Assembly (NCBI RefSeq): GCF_029263155.1
Contig: NZ_JAJCYB010000063.1
Span: 17,491-81,490 of the forward strand
Origin: Pseudonocardia sp.
Lineage (GTDB): Bacteria > Actinomycetota > Actinomycetes > Mycobacteriales > Pseudonocardiaceae
Reading direction: 5' to 3'
DNA length: 64,000 bases
Each line of letters begins with the position of its first letter. The stretch's first letter is position 1. Below the pieces are notes generated by a model that had not been told where the DNA came from, ran no database searches, and saw only the letters and a list, made by a program, of their open reading frames with translations. This document shows positions 1 to 8,221 of this stretch, in pieces. Position numbers and translations under genes: made by a program.

Positions 1-1
1 C

Positions 2-1183
2 GGCTGGGCGATCGCCATGACCGGGGTGCTGGTCATCGGCTCGCTGGCCGACATCGCCGTCCGATTCGGCCTGCTCACGCTCGGCCTCGACGATCTCGCC
101 GCCACCAACGCGCTGGTGATCCCGCTCACCGCCGTCGTCATCGTGGCCGTGACGGCCCTGTGCGTCCTGGGCACGGAGATCTCCGCCCGCTTCCAGAACG
201 TGCTGATCCTCGCCCAGGTGCTGTCGTTGCTGGTGTTCGCGATCGTGGCGATCGCACGCGGGGTCGCGGGCGACAGCCCGCTCGACCCCGTCACCCCGTC
301 GGTCTCCTGGCTCAACCCCTTCGCGGAGGGCGGCGCGGCGCTCACCGCCGGCCTCCTGCTCGGGGTGTTCGCGTTCTGGGGCTGGGAGTCGGCGGTGAAC
401 CTCACCGAGGAGACCCGTGACTCCGCGTCCGCCCCGGGCCGGGCCGGCATCGCCTCCACCGTCGTGCTGCTGATGACCTACCTGGCCGTGGCGTACGCGG
501 TGATCACCTTCGCGGGTCCGGCATTCCTCGCCGACAACGACGAGGAGGGCGAGCTGATCTTCGCGCTGCTCGGCGAGCAGGTGCTCGGCGGCTGGGACTG
601 GCTGCTGCTGCTGTCGGTCGCCACCTCCGCGCTCGCGTCCACCCAGACCACGATCATCCCCGCGTCACGGACCGGCCTGTCGATGGCACGCCGGGCCGCG
701 CTGCCCCACCGGCTCGCACACATCCACCCCCGCTACCGCACTCCCGACGTCTCCACCTGGACCGTCGCCGCCATCGCGATCGCCTGGTACGTCCTGATCA
801 GCCTGATCAGCGAGAACGCCCTGTTCGACTCGCTCACAGCGCTGTCGCTGCTGATCGCGTTCTACTACTCGCTCACCGGCATCGCCTGCGCCGTCTACTA
901 CCGCAAGCAGCTGCTGCGCAGCGTGTCCAACCTGATCCTGATCGGCCTCGGTCCACTCGTCGGCGCGGCGCTGCTGATCTACCTGCTGGTCCTGTCGGTC
1001 ACCGACCTCAACGATCCCGGGGCCAGCTCGTCGGGCGTGTCGTGGTTCGGCTTCGGCCCGCCGCTGGTGATCGGCGTGGGCATCTTCCTGATCGGCATCG
1101 TGTTCATGATCGCGTGGCGCCTGCGCGACGTGCGGTTCTGGCGGGAACGACCCGGCATCGCCCCGGACACCGAGCAGGTCTGA
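2..1183 (+). CDS. APC-family amino acid permease (5' partial)
   Basis: Integral membrane permease of the amino acid-polyamine-organocation (APC) superfamily, predicted to import an amino acid or amine across the cytoplasmic membrane. The open frame runs off the left window edge, so the first ATG in the track (base 17) is probably internal. The visible part contains about nine hydrophobic segments and APC-like sequence such as FAFWGWESAVNLTEE, the conserved acidic and glycine-rich stretch of a central helix. Substrate cannot be read from sequence. A 33-codon membrane ORF and a BCCT transporter follow on the same strand, making a small transporter cluster. Confidence 0.85.
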   Translation, partial: GWAIAMTGVLVIGSLADIAVRFGLLTLGLDDLAATNALVIPLTAVVIVAVTALCVLGTEISARFQNVLILAQVLSLLVFAIVAIARGVAGDSPLDPVTPSVSWLNPFAEGGAALTAGLLLGVFAFWGWESAVNLTEETRDSASAPGRAGIASTVVLLMTYLAVAYAVITFAGPAFLADNDEEGELIFALLGEQVLGGWDWLLLLSVATSALASTQTTIIPASRTGLSMARRAALPHRLAHIHPRYRTPDVSTWTVAAIAIAWYVLISLISENALFDSLTALSLLIAFYYSLTGIACAVYYRKQLLRSVSNLILIGLGPLVGAALLIYLLVLSVTDLNDPGASSSGVSWFGFGPPLVIGVGIFLIGIVFMIAWRLRDVRFWRERPGIAPDTEQV

Positions 1184-1199
1184 GGTACCCGCGCCCAGC

Positions 1200-1301
1200 A
1201 TGCTGACCCCGCCGGCGGTTCTCACGCTCCTCGCCGGGCTGCTCGTCGTGGTGCTCATCGCCGGTACCGCGCCGCTGCCCGACGCCCGGCCGCCCCCCTG
1301 A
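1200..1301 (+). CDS. Possible 33-aa single-helix membrane peptide
   Basis: Short ORF, below the track's length limit, starting at ATG 1200 and ending at TGA 1299-1301. The peptide is almost entirely one hydrophobic helix (LLAGLLVVVLIAG) followed by a proline-rich tail. It begins 16 bases after the permease stop. Tiny one-helix subunits are known partners of some secondary transporters (for example MetS with NSS-family MetP), so a permease accessory subunit is conceivable. There is no homology evidence here and the Shine-Dalgarno is weak. It could be chance coding in GC-rich DNA. Confidence 0.3.
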   Translation: MLTPPAVLTLLAGLLVVVLIAGTAPLPDARPPP

Positions 1302-1445
1302 TGCATCGATGAAGATCCGGCTCCCGGTGGACATACCCGGCCGGATCACCGATCCTTGCCAGGCCGACGCCACGCCGTGCCAAGCCGCCAACGACGCCAA
1401 CACCTGTCCGCCCCGCGGCGGCGTCGCGGAATGGAGAGCGCAGCC

Positions 1446-3107
1446 ATGGAGGATCTGGCTCGGAGGCTCGGGTTGCGAACCAACCCGCACATCTTCTTCT
1501 GGTCGGCCGGCTTGATGGTCGCCTTCCTCGTCCTGCTGCTGGCGTTCCCGGGGCCCATCGGGTCGGCCTTCGGCGCAGGTCGCGAGTGGATCGTCACCAA
1601 CCTGGGCTGGTTCTTCATCCTCGGCGTCACCACCTGGCTGGTGTTCCTCGCCTGGGTCGCGCTGAGCAAGTACGGCCGCCTGCGCCTGGGCCACGAGGGC
1701 GACAAACCGGCGTACTCGAACCTGTCGTGGTTCGCGATGCTCTTCGCGGGCGGCATCGGCACGGTGCTGATGTTCTGGGGGGTGGCCGAGCCGATCTCGC
1801 ACTTCTCCAACCCGCCCTACGCCGGGGTGGAGCCCTACAGCGTGCAGGCGTCGCAGGACGCGATGACGATCTCGCTCTACCACCTGAGCCTGCACACCTG
1901 GGCGATCTTCACGCTGCCCGGACTGGCCTTCGGGTACTACATCTACCGCTACGACCTGCCGATGCGGGTCTCCTCGGTGTTCTACCCCTTCCTCAAGGAG
2001 AAGATCCACGGACCGATCGGCAAGACGATCGACGTCTTCGCCGTGCTCGGCACCCTGTTCGGGCTGGCCGTCTCCCTGGGCCTGGGCACCTCGCAGATCA
2101 ACGCCGGGCTGACCGCGCTGACCGGTGTCCCCGACGCCGTGTGGCCCAAGGTGCTCATCATCACCGCCCTGACCCTGGTCGCCACCGCCTCCATCGTGGC
2201 CGGGCTGGACAAGGGCGTGCGCCGGCTGTCGAACGTCAACATCCTGATCGCCGTCGGACTGATGATCTTCGTGCTGATCGCCGGTGACACGATCTTCCTG
2301 CTGCGCCAGATGATCGAGAGTGCAGGCCTCTACGCGCAGGAGATCGTCCCGCTGTCGTTCTGGAACGACTCCATGGCACAGTTCACCGACGAGGGCGGCT
2401 GGGGCTGGCAGGGCGGCTGGACCGTCTTCTACTGGGCGTGGACGGTCACCTGGGCGCCGTTCATGGGCGTGTTCCTCGCCCGGATCTCGCGCGGGCGCAC
2501 CATCCGCCAGTTCGTCGGCGGCGTGCTCGTCGCCCCGTCGCTGTTCACGCTGGTCTGGTTCGTCACCTTCGGCTGGTCGGCGATGGAGATCGACGGGATC
2601 GGCGGGTCGGGCGGGCCCATCTCGGCGGCGGTCGCCGACAGCGTGCCGCTGGCGATGTTCGCCTTCTTCGACAACTTCCCGGCCGCCACGCTGATCTCGG
2701 GCATCGCGATCGTCGTGGTCGCCCTGTTCTTCGCCACCTCGTCGGACTCGGCGTCGCTGGTCGTCGACATGCTGTGCTCGGGCACCGGCGAGGCCGGGCC
2801 CGTCCGCCAGCGCGTGTTCTGGGGTCTGTCGGAGGGGGCGCTGGCCGCGTCGCTGATCATCATCGGCGGCTCGGCGGGGCTCGAGGCACTCCAGCAGGTC
2901 ATCACGGTGATCGGCCTGCCGATCTTCCTGCTGGTCTTCGCGATGATGTTCGCGATGATCGCCGGCCTGCGGCAGGAGGTGTTCCCGCCCGCGCCGGTGC
3001 CCGATTCGCCTGCCACCAACGGGGCGGCCCCGACGAACCGGGACGGCCCGGCCGAGACCCCCGAATCCGACGACACGCACAAGACGACGCCGGTACCCCG
3101 TACCTAG
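1446..3107 (+). CDS. BCCT-family betaine/carnitine/choline transporter
   Basis: Secondary transporter for quaternary ammonium compounds such as glycine betaine, ectoine or choline, normally used for osmoprotection. From ATG 1446 the protein is 553 aa with about twelve membrane segments, the normal family size. The BCCT signature region is clear: GGWTVFYWAWTVTWAPF followed by FLARISRGRTIRQF. ATG 1446 is preferred over ATG 1431 or the longer track ORF because GGAGAG lies 7 bases upstream of it. The C-terminal 40 residues are hydrophilic and Pro/Thr-rich and could be an osmosensing tail, as in BetP. A strong hairpin follows the gene. Confidence 0.9.
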   Translation: MEDLARRLGLRTNPHIFFWSAGLMVAFLVLLLAFPGPIGSAFGAGREWIVTNLGWFFILGVTTWLVFLAWVALSKYGRLRLGHEGDKPAYSNLSWFAMLFAGGIGTVLMFWGVAEPISHFSNPPYAGVEPYSVQASQDAMTISLYHLSLHTWAIFTLPGLAFGYYIYRYDLPMRVSSVFYPFLKEKIHGPIGKTIDVFAVLGTLFGLAVSLGLGTSQINAGLTALTGVPDAVWPKVLIITALTLVATASIVAGLDKGVRRLSNVNILIAVGLMIFVLIAGDTIFLLRQMIESAGLYAQEIVPLSFWNDSMAQFTDEGGWGWQGGWTVFYWAWTVTWAPFMGVFLARISRGRTIRQFVGGVLVAPSLFTLVWFVTFGWSAMEIDGIGGSGGPISAAVADSVPLAMFAFFDNFPAATLISGIAIVVVALFFATSSDSASLVVDMLCSGTGEAGPVRQRVFWGLSEGALAASLIIIGGSAGLEALQQVITVIGLPIFLLVFAMMFAMIAGLRQEVFPPAPVPDSPATNGAAPTNRDGPAETPESDDTHKTTPVPRT

Positions 3108-3131
3108 GCGCAACTCCACGTCGGACCCATA

Positions 3132-3192
3132 GCACTTCGGAGCCATAGCGCTGTTCTGCGACCACTGGAACAGCGTTGTGGCTCCGAAGTGC
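3132..3192 (+). terminator. Long inverted repeat after BCCT gene
   Basis: Two 25-nt arms (3132-3156 and 3168-3192) flank an 11-nt loop. Only two positions are not Watson-Crick, and both become G.U pairs in RNA made from the + strand, while they would be A.C mismatches in the opposite transcript. That favours a + strand terminator for the BCCT gene. No U-tract follows, which is common in actinomycetes. Confidence 0.65.
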
Positions 3193-3230
3193 GTTCGGGT
3201 GCGACTCTCGTGACAGGATGAGCCCGTCCA

Positions 3231-3320
3231 GGTGACGGCGGACGAGGAAGCCGGTGCGAGTCCGGCGCGGTACCGCCACTGTCAGCCCTTCGGGGCGAGC
3301 CAGAGACTCACGCCGTCACC
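3231..3320 (+). promoter_or_regulatory. Cobalamin riboswitch
   Basis: The region contains the hallmark cobalamin aptamer strings GAGGAAGCCGGTGCGAGTCC, then CCGCCACTGT (B12-box type) and GAGCCAGAGACTCAC. A perfect 10-bp closing helix is formed by GGTGACGGCG (3231-3240) and CGCCGTCACC (3311-3320). It is followed by CACCTCC (3321-3327), which could pair near the Shine-Dalgarno, and by a TCGGGG/CCCCGA hairpin (3331-3349). Translational repression of the downstream binding-protein gene by B12 is the expected mode. The aptamer is short (about 90 nt). Confidence 0.85.
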
Positions 3321-3366
3321 CACCTCCAGTTCGGGGCGGATCTCCCCGAGAGAGGCCGGTGGCGCC

Positions 3367-4500
3367 GTGCGTGCCCTCCCCGTTCTGCTCGTCCTGCTCG
3401 CGGTCGCCGGGTGTGCCGCGGCGCCGCCCACGCCTGCCACGGACTGCGCGCCCGCCTCGGGCGGCCGGTCCACCGTCGAGCACGCCGAGAACTTCTCGCT
3501 GCAATACGAGGACGGCTACCAGGTGCTCACGGTGCACGAGCCGTCGCCGGGCGCGCCCGCGGAGTCCTACGTGCTGGTGAGCTGCGGGGCCACGCCGGAG
3601 GTGCCGCCGGAGCTCGCGGCCGCGCAGCGGATCACCGTGCCCGTGGACAGCCTGTACTCCGGCTCCACCACGCACCTGCCCCTGCTCGTCGACCTCGACC
3701 GCGTCGACGTGCTCACCGGCGTCGCGACGGCGGGTTTCGTCAGCTCGCCGCAGGTGCGGGAGGCGATCGAGGCGGGCGCCGTGGCCGAGTACGCGCCCAC
3801 CGAGCAGGTCGACGTGGAGCGCGTCGTCACCGGGCGCCCCGACGTCCTGATGACCGGTGGCTTCGACGACCCTGCGTACGCGACGCTGCGCGGGGCCGGC
3901 GTCCCGGTCGTCGCCAACGCGGAGTACCTGGAGCCCACGCCGCTCGGCCGCGCGGAGTGGATCAAGGTGATGGCCGCGCTGACCGGGGACGAGCTGCGCG
4001 CGACCGCGGTGTTCGACCAGGTCGAGGCCTCGTACACCGGTACCGAGGCGCGGGCGGCGGGGGCGGCACCGGTGCCCGTCGTCGCCGGGTCGCTGTTCGA
4101 GGGCGTGTGGAGCGTGCCGGCGGGCGGGAGCTACATGGGGCGGCTGCTCGCCGACGCGGGCGGCGCCAACCCGTGGGCGGCAGATCCCTCCGCGAGCAGC
4201 CTCACCCTGGACTTCGAGACGGTGTTCGCGAAGGCCGGGCAGGCCCCGGTGTGGCTGGCCACCCAGGACTGGGCGAGCCGCGCCGACGCCCTGGCCGCCG
4301 ACCCGCGCTACGGCGAGCTGGCCGCGATGCGGGAGGGTCGGACGTTCACCGCGAACAAGGCGATCGGGCCCGGTGGCGGCAACGACTTCTACGAACGCGG
4401 AGTCACCCGCCCCGACCTGGTGCTCGCCGACCTGGTCGCGATCCTGCACCCCGAGCTGGCACCCGGCCACGAGTCCACGTTCTACACCGAGCTCCGATGA
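3367..4500 (+). CDS. btuF: Corrinoid ABC transporter substrate-binding lipoprotein (BtuF-like)
   Basis: Extracytoplasmic binding protein of the BtuF/FhuD class (Peripla_BP_2 fold), expected to deliver cobalamin or a related corrinoid to the permease. GTG 3367 starts a lipoprotein signal peptide (LLVLLAVAGC lipobox). The track's earlier start at 3232 lies inside the riboswitch and is rejected. GAGAGAGG lies 11 bases before GTG. The two-lobed pattern shows in VDVLTGVATAGFV and RPDVLMTGGFDDPAY. Being first behind a cobalamin riboswitch and followed by FecCD permease and ATPase genes supports B12 uptake, although iron-siderophore binding proteins look alike. The TGA overlaps an in-frame ATG (ATGA) for the next gene. 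Confidence 0.8.
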   Translation: MRALPVLLVLLAVAGCAAAPPTPATDCAPASGGRSTVEHAENFSLQYEDGYQVLTVHEPSPGAPAESYVLVSCGATPEVPPELAAAQRITVPVDSLYSGSTTHLPLLVDLDRVDVLTGVATAGFVSSPQVREAIEAGAVAEYAPTEQVDVERVVTGRPDVLMTGGFDDPAYATLRGAGVPVVANAEYLEPTPLGRAEWIKVMAALTGDELRATAVFDQVEASYTGTEARAAGAAPVPVVAGSLFEGVWSVPAGGSYMGRLLADAGGANPWAADPSASSLTLDFETVFAKAGQAPVWLATQDWASRADALAADPRYGELAAMREGRTFTANKAIGPGGGNDFYERGVTRPDLVLADLVAILHPELAPGHESTFYTELR

Positions 4501-4510
4501 CGCCCACCCC

Positions 4511-4738
4511 CGCGAGTCGGGGCGTGAGTGCGCGCGAGTCGGGGCCTGAGTGCGACCACCCACCCGCGAGTCGGGGCGTGAATGCGCGCGAGTCGGGGCC
4601 TGAGTGCGCGATCCCCACCCCGGCGGCTCGCACGGATCCGGCGACACGCGCGCACCCAGAGCCCGACTCGCGCACACCGAGAGCCCGACTCGCGCGCACG
4701 GAGGGCCCGACTCGCGGGGCCGGAGACCCCGACTCGCG
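4511..4738. repeat. Clustered CGCGAGTCGGGGC direct and inverted repeats
   Basis: Four direct copies of CGCGAGTCGGGGC (4511, 4533, 4565, 4587) are arranged as a 44-nt doublet repeated with 54-nt spacing. About 60 bases on come four inverted copies of the form GCCCGACTCGCG (4661, 4683, 4705, 4728) at 22-nt spacing. The two halves could fold on each other. The array lies between btuF and the conserved part of btuC and contains no stop codon in the btuC frame. Confidence 0.85.
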
Positions 4739-4773
4739 GGGGCGGGGGCGGGGGCGGGGGCGGGGGCGGGGGG
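4738..4773 (+). repeat. (GGGGGC)6 G-tract repeat
   Basis: Six consecutive runs of five or more G separated by single C residues. It is a perfect hexanucleotide tandem able in principle to form a G-quadruplex, and it is prone to length slippage. It ends 8 bases before the first plausible internal start of btuC. Read in the btuC frame it encodes an Arg-Gly run. Confidence 0.9.
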
Positions 4774-4781
4774 CCTTCGCC

Positions 4782-5792
4782 GTGGGGGTGCTCGGTGTGG
4801 CCGGCGTGGTCGCGCTCGTGCTGGCCGTCGCCGTCGGGCCCGTCGTCGTGTCGCCGCTGGACACCGTCGCCGTGCTGCTGGGGCTCACCCCGGCCGATCC
4901 CGCCGCCCCGGTGCTGATCGGGGCGGTCCGGGTGCCGCGGGCGCTCACCGCGGCGCTGGCCGGGGCCGCGCTCGGCGTCGCCGGGCTGCAGCTGCAGACG
5001 CTGTTCCGCAACCCGCTGGCCGAGCCGTACGTGCTCGGCGTCAGCGCGGGGGCGAGCCTGGGTGTCGCGCTGGCCGTGGCGGGCGCGGCGGGCGGCTCGG
5101 CGGGCACGTTCACCGCGGGGGTGGTCGGGGCCGGGCGCGCAGGGACGGTGGTCGCCGCGGCCGTGGGTGCCGGGCTCGTGCTGGGCGTGGTGCTGCTGCT
5201 GTCGCGGTGGGTGCGCTCCGGGGTCGTGCTGCTGATCGTCGGGGTGATGCTCGGGTCGCTGGCGACGGCCGGGGTCAGCCTGCTGCTCACCGTGATCGAC
5301 CCGCAGCGCGCGCAGCAGTTCATCGCGTGGGGACTGGGCAGCTTCTCCGGGACGACCGGCGCCGACCTGGCCGTCCTCGCGCCGGTCGTCGCGATCGGGC
5401 TGCTCGTCGCGCTGGCCGGCTCGAAGGCGCTCAACGCGCTGCTGCTCGGCGAGGACCACGCCCGCAGCGTCGGCGTGCGGATCGGGCGGGTCCGGCTGCT
5501 GGTCCTGGTGTCCTCGGCGGTGCTGGCCGGGGCGGTCACGGCCTTCTGCGGGCCGGTGGCGTTCCTCGGCATGGCCGTGCCGCACCTCGCCCGCCTGGCG
5601 GCGGGCACCTCCGACCACCGGGTCCTGCTGCCCGCCGCCCTGCTGACCGGATCGACGGTCGCCCTGGTCTGCGCGCTGGCCGCGCACCTGCCGTGGCTGC
5701 CCGGGCCGATCCCGGTCAACGTGATCACGTCGGTGGTCGGTGCGCCGGCCGTCATCGCCGTACTGATCCGCAGCCGGCTGGTGAACCCGTGA
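4782..5792 (+). CDS. btuC: FecCD/BtuC-type ABC permease
   Basis: Membrane permease of the BtuC/FecCD family, forming the channel of the B12 importer. From GTG 4782 it is 336 aa with about ten membrane helices, the usual family size. The family core is visible in LQTLFRNPLAEPYVLGVSAG and in GPVAFLGMAVPHLARL near the C terminus. The start is uncertain. ATG 4497 overlaps the btuF stop (ATGA) and the frame is open from there, which would add about 95 residues encoded entirely by the repeat cluster. Family length favours 4782; coupling favours 4497. The stop overlaps the GTG of btuD. Confidence 0.8.
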   Translation: MGVLGVAGVVALVLAVAVGPVVVSPLDTVAVLLGLTPADPAAPVLIGAVRVPRALTAALAGAALGVAGLQLQTLFRNPLAEPYVLGVSAGASLGVALAVAGAAGGSAGTFTAGVVGAGRAGTVVAAAVGAGLVLGVVLLLSRWVRSGVVLLIVGVMLGSLATAGVSLLLTVIDPQRAQQFIAWGLGSFSGTTGADLAVLAPVVAIGLLVALAGSKALNALLLGEDHARSVGVRIGRVRLLVLVSSAVLAGAVTAFCGPVAFLGMAVPHLARLAAGTSDHRVLLPAALLTGSTVALVCALAAHLPWLPGPIPVNVITSVVGAPAVIAVLIRSRLVNP

Positions 5793-6553
5793 CGCTCGCG
5801 CTCCGCGGCCTGACGGTGGGGCACCGCCGCGCGCCCGCGGTGCTCAGCGGCGTCGACCTCGACGCCGCGCCCGGCGAGCTGACCGTGCTGCTCGGACCGA
5901 ACGGGGCGGGCAAGTCGACGCTGCTGCGCACGGTCGCCTGCCTGCTCCCCGCGGCCGCCGGGTCGGCCCGGCTGGGTGCCACCGACCTCGCCGCGCTCGC
6001 CCCCGCACAGCGGGCCCGCCGGGTCGCCGTGGTGCTCACCGAACGGGTCGACCCCGGCCTGCTGACGGCGCGCGAGCTCGCCGCGCTGGGCCGCCACCCG
6101 CACACCGGCGCGCACGGCACGCTGCGCGCCACCGACCACGCCGCCGTCGACGACGCGCTCGCGGCCGTGCGCGCCGAGCACCTGGCCGGCCGCCGCGTCG
6201 CCCACCTCTCCGACGGCGAACGCCAGCGGGTGCTGATCGCCCGCGCCCTGGCCCAGGCACCGGACCTGCTGCTGCTCGACGAACCGACCGCGTTCCTCGA
6301 CGCCCCGTCGCGGGTCGCGGTCACCGGCCTGCTGCGCCGGCTGGCGCGGGAGCGGGGCATCGTCGTCGTCGCCTCCACCCACGACGTGGAGCTCGCCCTG
6401 CGCGTCGCGGACCGGGTGTGGCTGCTGGACCGGGACGGCGGGGTGGGCACCGGGACGCCCGCGGAGCTCGTCGCCGCCGGGGCCCTGGGCCGGGCCTTCG
6501 ACAGCGACGAGCTCCGGTTCGACGCGGACGCCGGCACGTTCGTCATGCGGTGA
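5789..6553 (+). CDS. btuD: ABC transporter ATPase (BtuD-like)
   Basis: Cytoplasmic nucleotide-binding subunit that powers the BtuC-like permease. It is 254 aa from GTG 5789, overlapping the permease TGA (GTGA). Walker A is GPNGAGKST near residue 38, the signature motif is LSDGE (a D for the usual second G), Walker B is LLLLDEPT, and the H-loop lies in ASTHDVELA. Size and motifs fit the FecE/BtuD/HmuV group. The three-gene coupling and the upstream cobalamin riboswitch support a corrinoid importer. Confidence 0.88.
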   Translation: MTLALRGLTVGHRRAPAVLSGVDLDAAPGELTVLLGPNGAGKSTLLRTVACLLPAAAGSARLGATDLAALAPAQRARRVAVVLTERVDPGLLTARELAALGRHPHTGAHGTLRATDHAAVDDALAAVRAEHLAGRRVAHLSDGERQRVLIARALAQAPDLLLLDEPTAFLDAPSRVAVTGLLRRLARERGIVVVASTHDVELALRVADRVWLLDRDGGVGTGTPAELVAAGALGRAFDSDELRFDADAGTFVMR

Positions 6554-6554
6554 G

Positions 6555-8123
6555 CTACCCACCGAGCCCCTCGGGGTTGGTGGTGGCGGCCGGCTCCTGC
6601 GCGCAGACCGTGCCCGGCGAGGGCACCTCGCCGTCGATCAGGTAGCGGTCCACCGCACCGTCGACGCACGGGCCACTGGTGCGGTAGGAGCCGTGCCCGA
6701 CCCCCTCGCGGGTGAGCAGCACCCCGCCCTCCAGCGACTCCGCCATCGCCTGCGCCCACGGGTAGGGGGTCTGCGAGTCCTCCCGGCCCCCGACGACGAG
6801 GATCGGCGGGGCACCCGCGGCGGTCAGCGGGCCGGTGAACCGGTCGGGGTTGGACGCCGGCCACTCGGTGCAGGACAGCAGGATCATCCCGGAGAGGTCG
6901 CCGAACCGCGGGTTCGCGGCGGCGATCTCGGCGGCGTTGCGCTCGTGCTCGTCGACGTCGGCGGGCACCGCCCGATCCAGGCAGTTGACCGCCATGTTCG
7001 CCTCGAGGAAGCCCGCGGGCGTGCCGTCCGGCTCGCGGGACAGCAGCTGCGAGAGCGCGAGCAGCACCGACCCGTCGCCGTTCTGCGCGGACAGCAGGCC
7101 CGCGGTCAGCGCGGGCCACAGCGTGCGGGCGAACATCGCGGTCCGGGCGGCCAGCAGGGCGGTCGCGCCGTCGACCCGGCCTCCGGCAACGCCCGGGGCG
7201 GACGGCACGTCCAGCGGGGCCGCCTCCAGCTGCGCGACGAGCGCGTCGAACGCCGCCTGCGGGTCGCCGTCCCCGAACGGGCAGGCCGCACCCTCGTCGC
7301 GGCAGGTGGCGAACCACAGGTCGAGCATCCGTTCCCCGCCCGCGGCCTGCTCGGCGGTGGCGGCGAGCGGGTCCTGCTGCCACCGGACCGGGTGGACCGG
7401 CGCGTCGAGCACCATGTGCCGGACCCGGTCCGGGAACAGCGTGGCGTAGGTGGCCCCCAGCAGCGTGCCGTAGGACGTCCCGAGGTAGCTGATCTGCTCC
7501 TCGCCCAGTCCGGTGCGGACCAGGTCCATGTCGCGGGCGACGTCGTCGGTGGCCATGTTCGCCAGCAGCGCCGGGTCGACGCCCTCCGCGCAGCCCTCGG
7601 CCAGCTCCCGCGCCTCGGCGTCGAGCACCTCGCGCGGCAGCCCGCCGGTCAGGGTCGGGTCGAGGTCGGCCGCCAGGTCCTCCTCGCGCTGCGCGTCGGA
7701 CAGGCAGCGGATCCCGTCGCTCTCCCCCACCCCGCGCGGGTCCATGCCGACGATGTCGTAGCGGGCCAGCAGCTCGGGCGACCAGCTGCCCGGGTCCGTC
7801 GGCGTGCCGATCATGCGGACGCCCTCGGTGGCCGACCCGCCCGGCCCGCCCGGGTTCACCAGCAGGCTGCCGATCCGCTGCGCAGGCTCGGTGGCGCGGT
7901 GGCGCACCAGGCCGAGCTCGACCGTCGGCCCGCCGGGGTCGGCGTGGTCGACGGGTACGTCGTACGTGGCGCAGTCGAGGTTCGTGCCGCACTCCTGCCA
8001 GTCGACGGCGGCGACCACGGGTGGGGCGGGCTCCCCGGCCGCCCCACCCGTCGCGCATCCGGCCAGCACGGCGACGGCCAGCGCGGCCGCCGATGCCCTG
8101 ATCGTTCTCCGACGTGATCGCAT
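6555..8123 (-). CDS. Secreted alpha/beta-hydrolase lipoprotein, tripeptidyl aminopeptidase-like
   Basis: Exported serine hydrolase of the type annotated as tripeptidyl aminopeptidase or SlpD/SlpE in actinomycetes (S33-like fold plus a C-terminal TAP-like domain). It is 522 aa with signal peptide and lipobox (AVLAGC at about residue 22). The oxyanion-region motif LLVNPGGPGGS and the nucleophile elbow GTSYGT are visible, and a C-terminal ILVVGGREDSQTPY stretch carries the expected acid region, with GVGHGSY supplying the histidine. It is convergent with btuD and ends 2 bases after its stop. The natural substrate is unknown; N-terminal peptide trimming outside the cell is the family expectation. 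Confidence 0.82.
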   Translation of the reverse strand: MRSRRRTIRASAAALAVAVLAGCATGGAAGEPAPPVVAAVDWQECGTNLDCATYDVPVDHADPGGPTVELGLVRHRATEPAQRIGSLLVNPGGPGGSATEGVRMIGTPTDPGSWSPELLARYDIVGMDPRGVGESDGIRCLSDAQREEDLAADLDPTLTGGLPREVLDAEARELAEGCAEGVDPALLANMATDDVARDMDLVRTGLGEEQISYLGTSYGTLLGATYATLFPDRVRHMVLDAPVHPVRWQQDPLAATAEQAAGGERMLDLWFATCRDEGAACPFGDGDPQAAFDALVAQLEAAPLDVPSAPGVAGGRVDGATALLAARTAMFARTLWPALTAGLLSAQNGDGSVLLALSQLLSREPDGTPAGFLEANMAVNCLDRAVPADVDEHERNAAEIAAANPRFGDLSGMILLSCTEWPASNPDRFTGPLTAAGAPPILVVGGREDSQTPYPWAQAMAESLEGGVLLTREGVGHGSYRTSGPCVDGAVDRYLIDGEVPSPGTVCAQEPAATTNPEGLGG

Positions 8124-8221
8124 GCACCGATCGTCGGCGGCGGCCGGAGCGCCCGGCAGTCGTCGCCGTCACCGGGGCCCGTGACGCCCCGCGCGGGCCC
8201 CGATGACAGCTGTCACGACCG

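Noticed and set aside
1104-3146. 680-aa minus-strand protein and other long Arg/Pro/Gly-rich ORFs
   Set aside because: These are antisense shadows produced by high third-position GC in real genes. Composition (H/R/D/G-rich) and lack of domains rule them out.
4511-4738. CRISPR-like regular repeats
   Set aside because: Units are short (about 13 nt), spacing is irregular between halves, the second half is inverted, spacers are themselves repetitive, and no cas genes are present.
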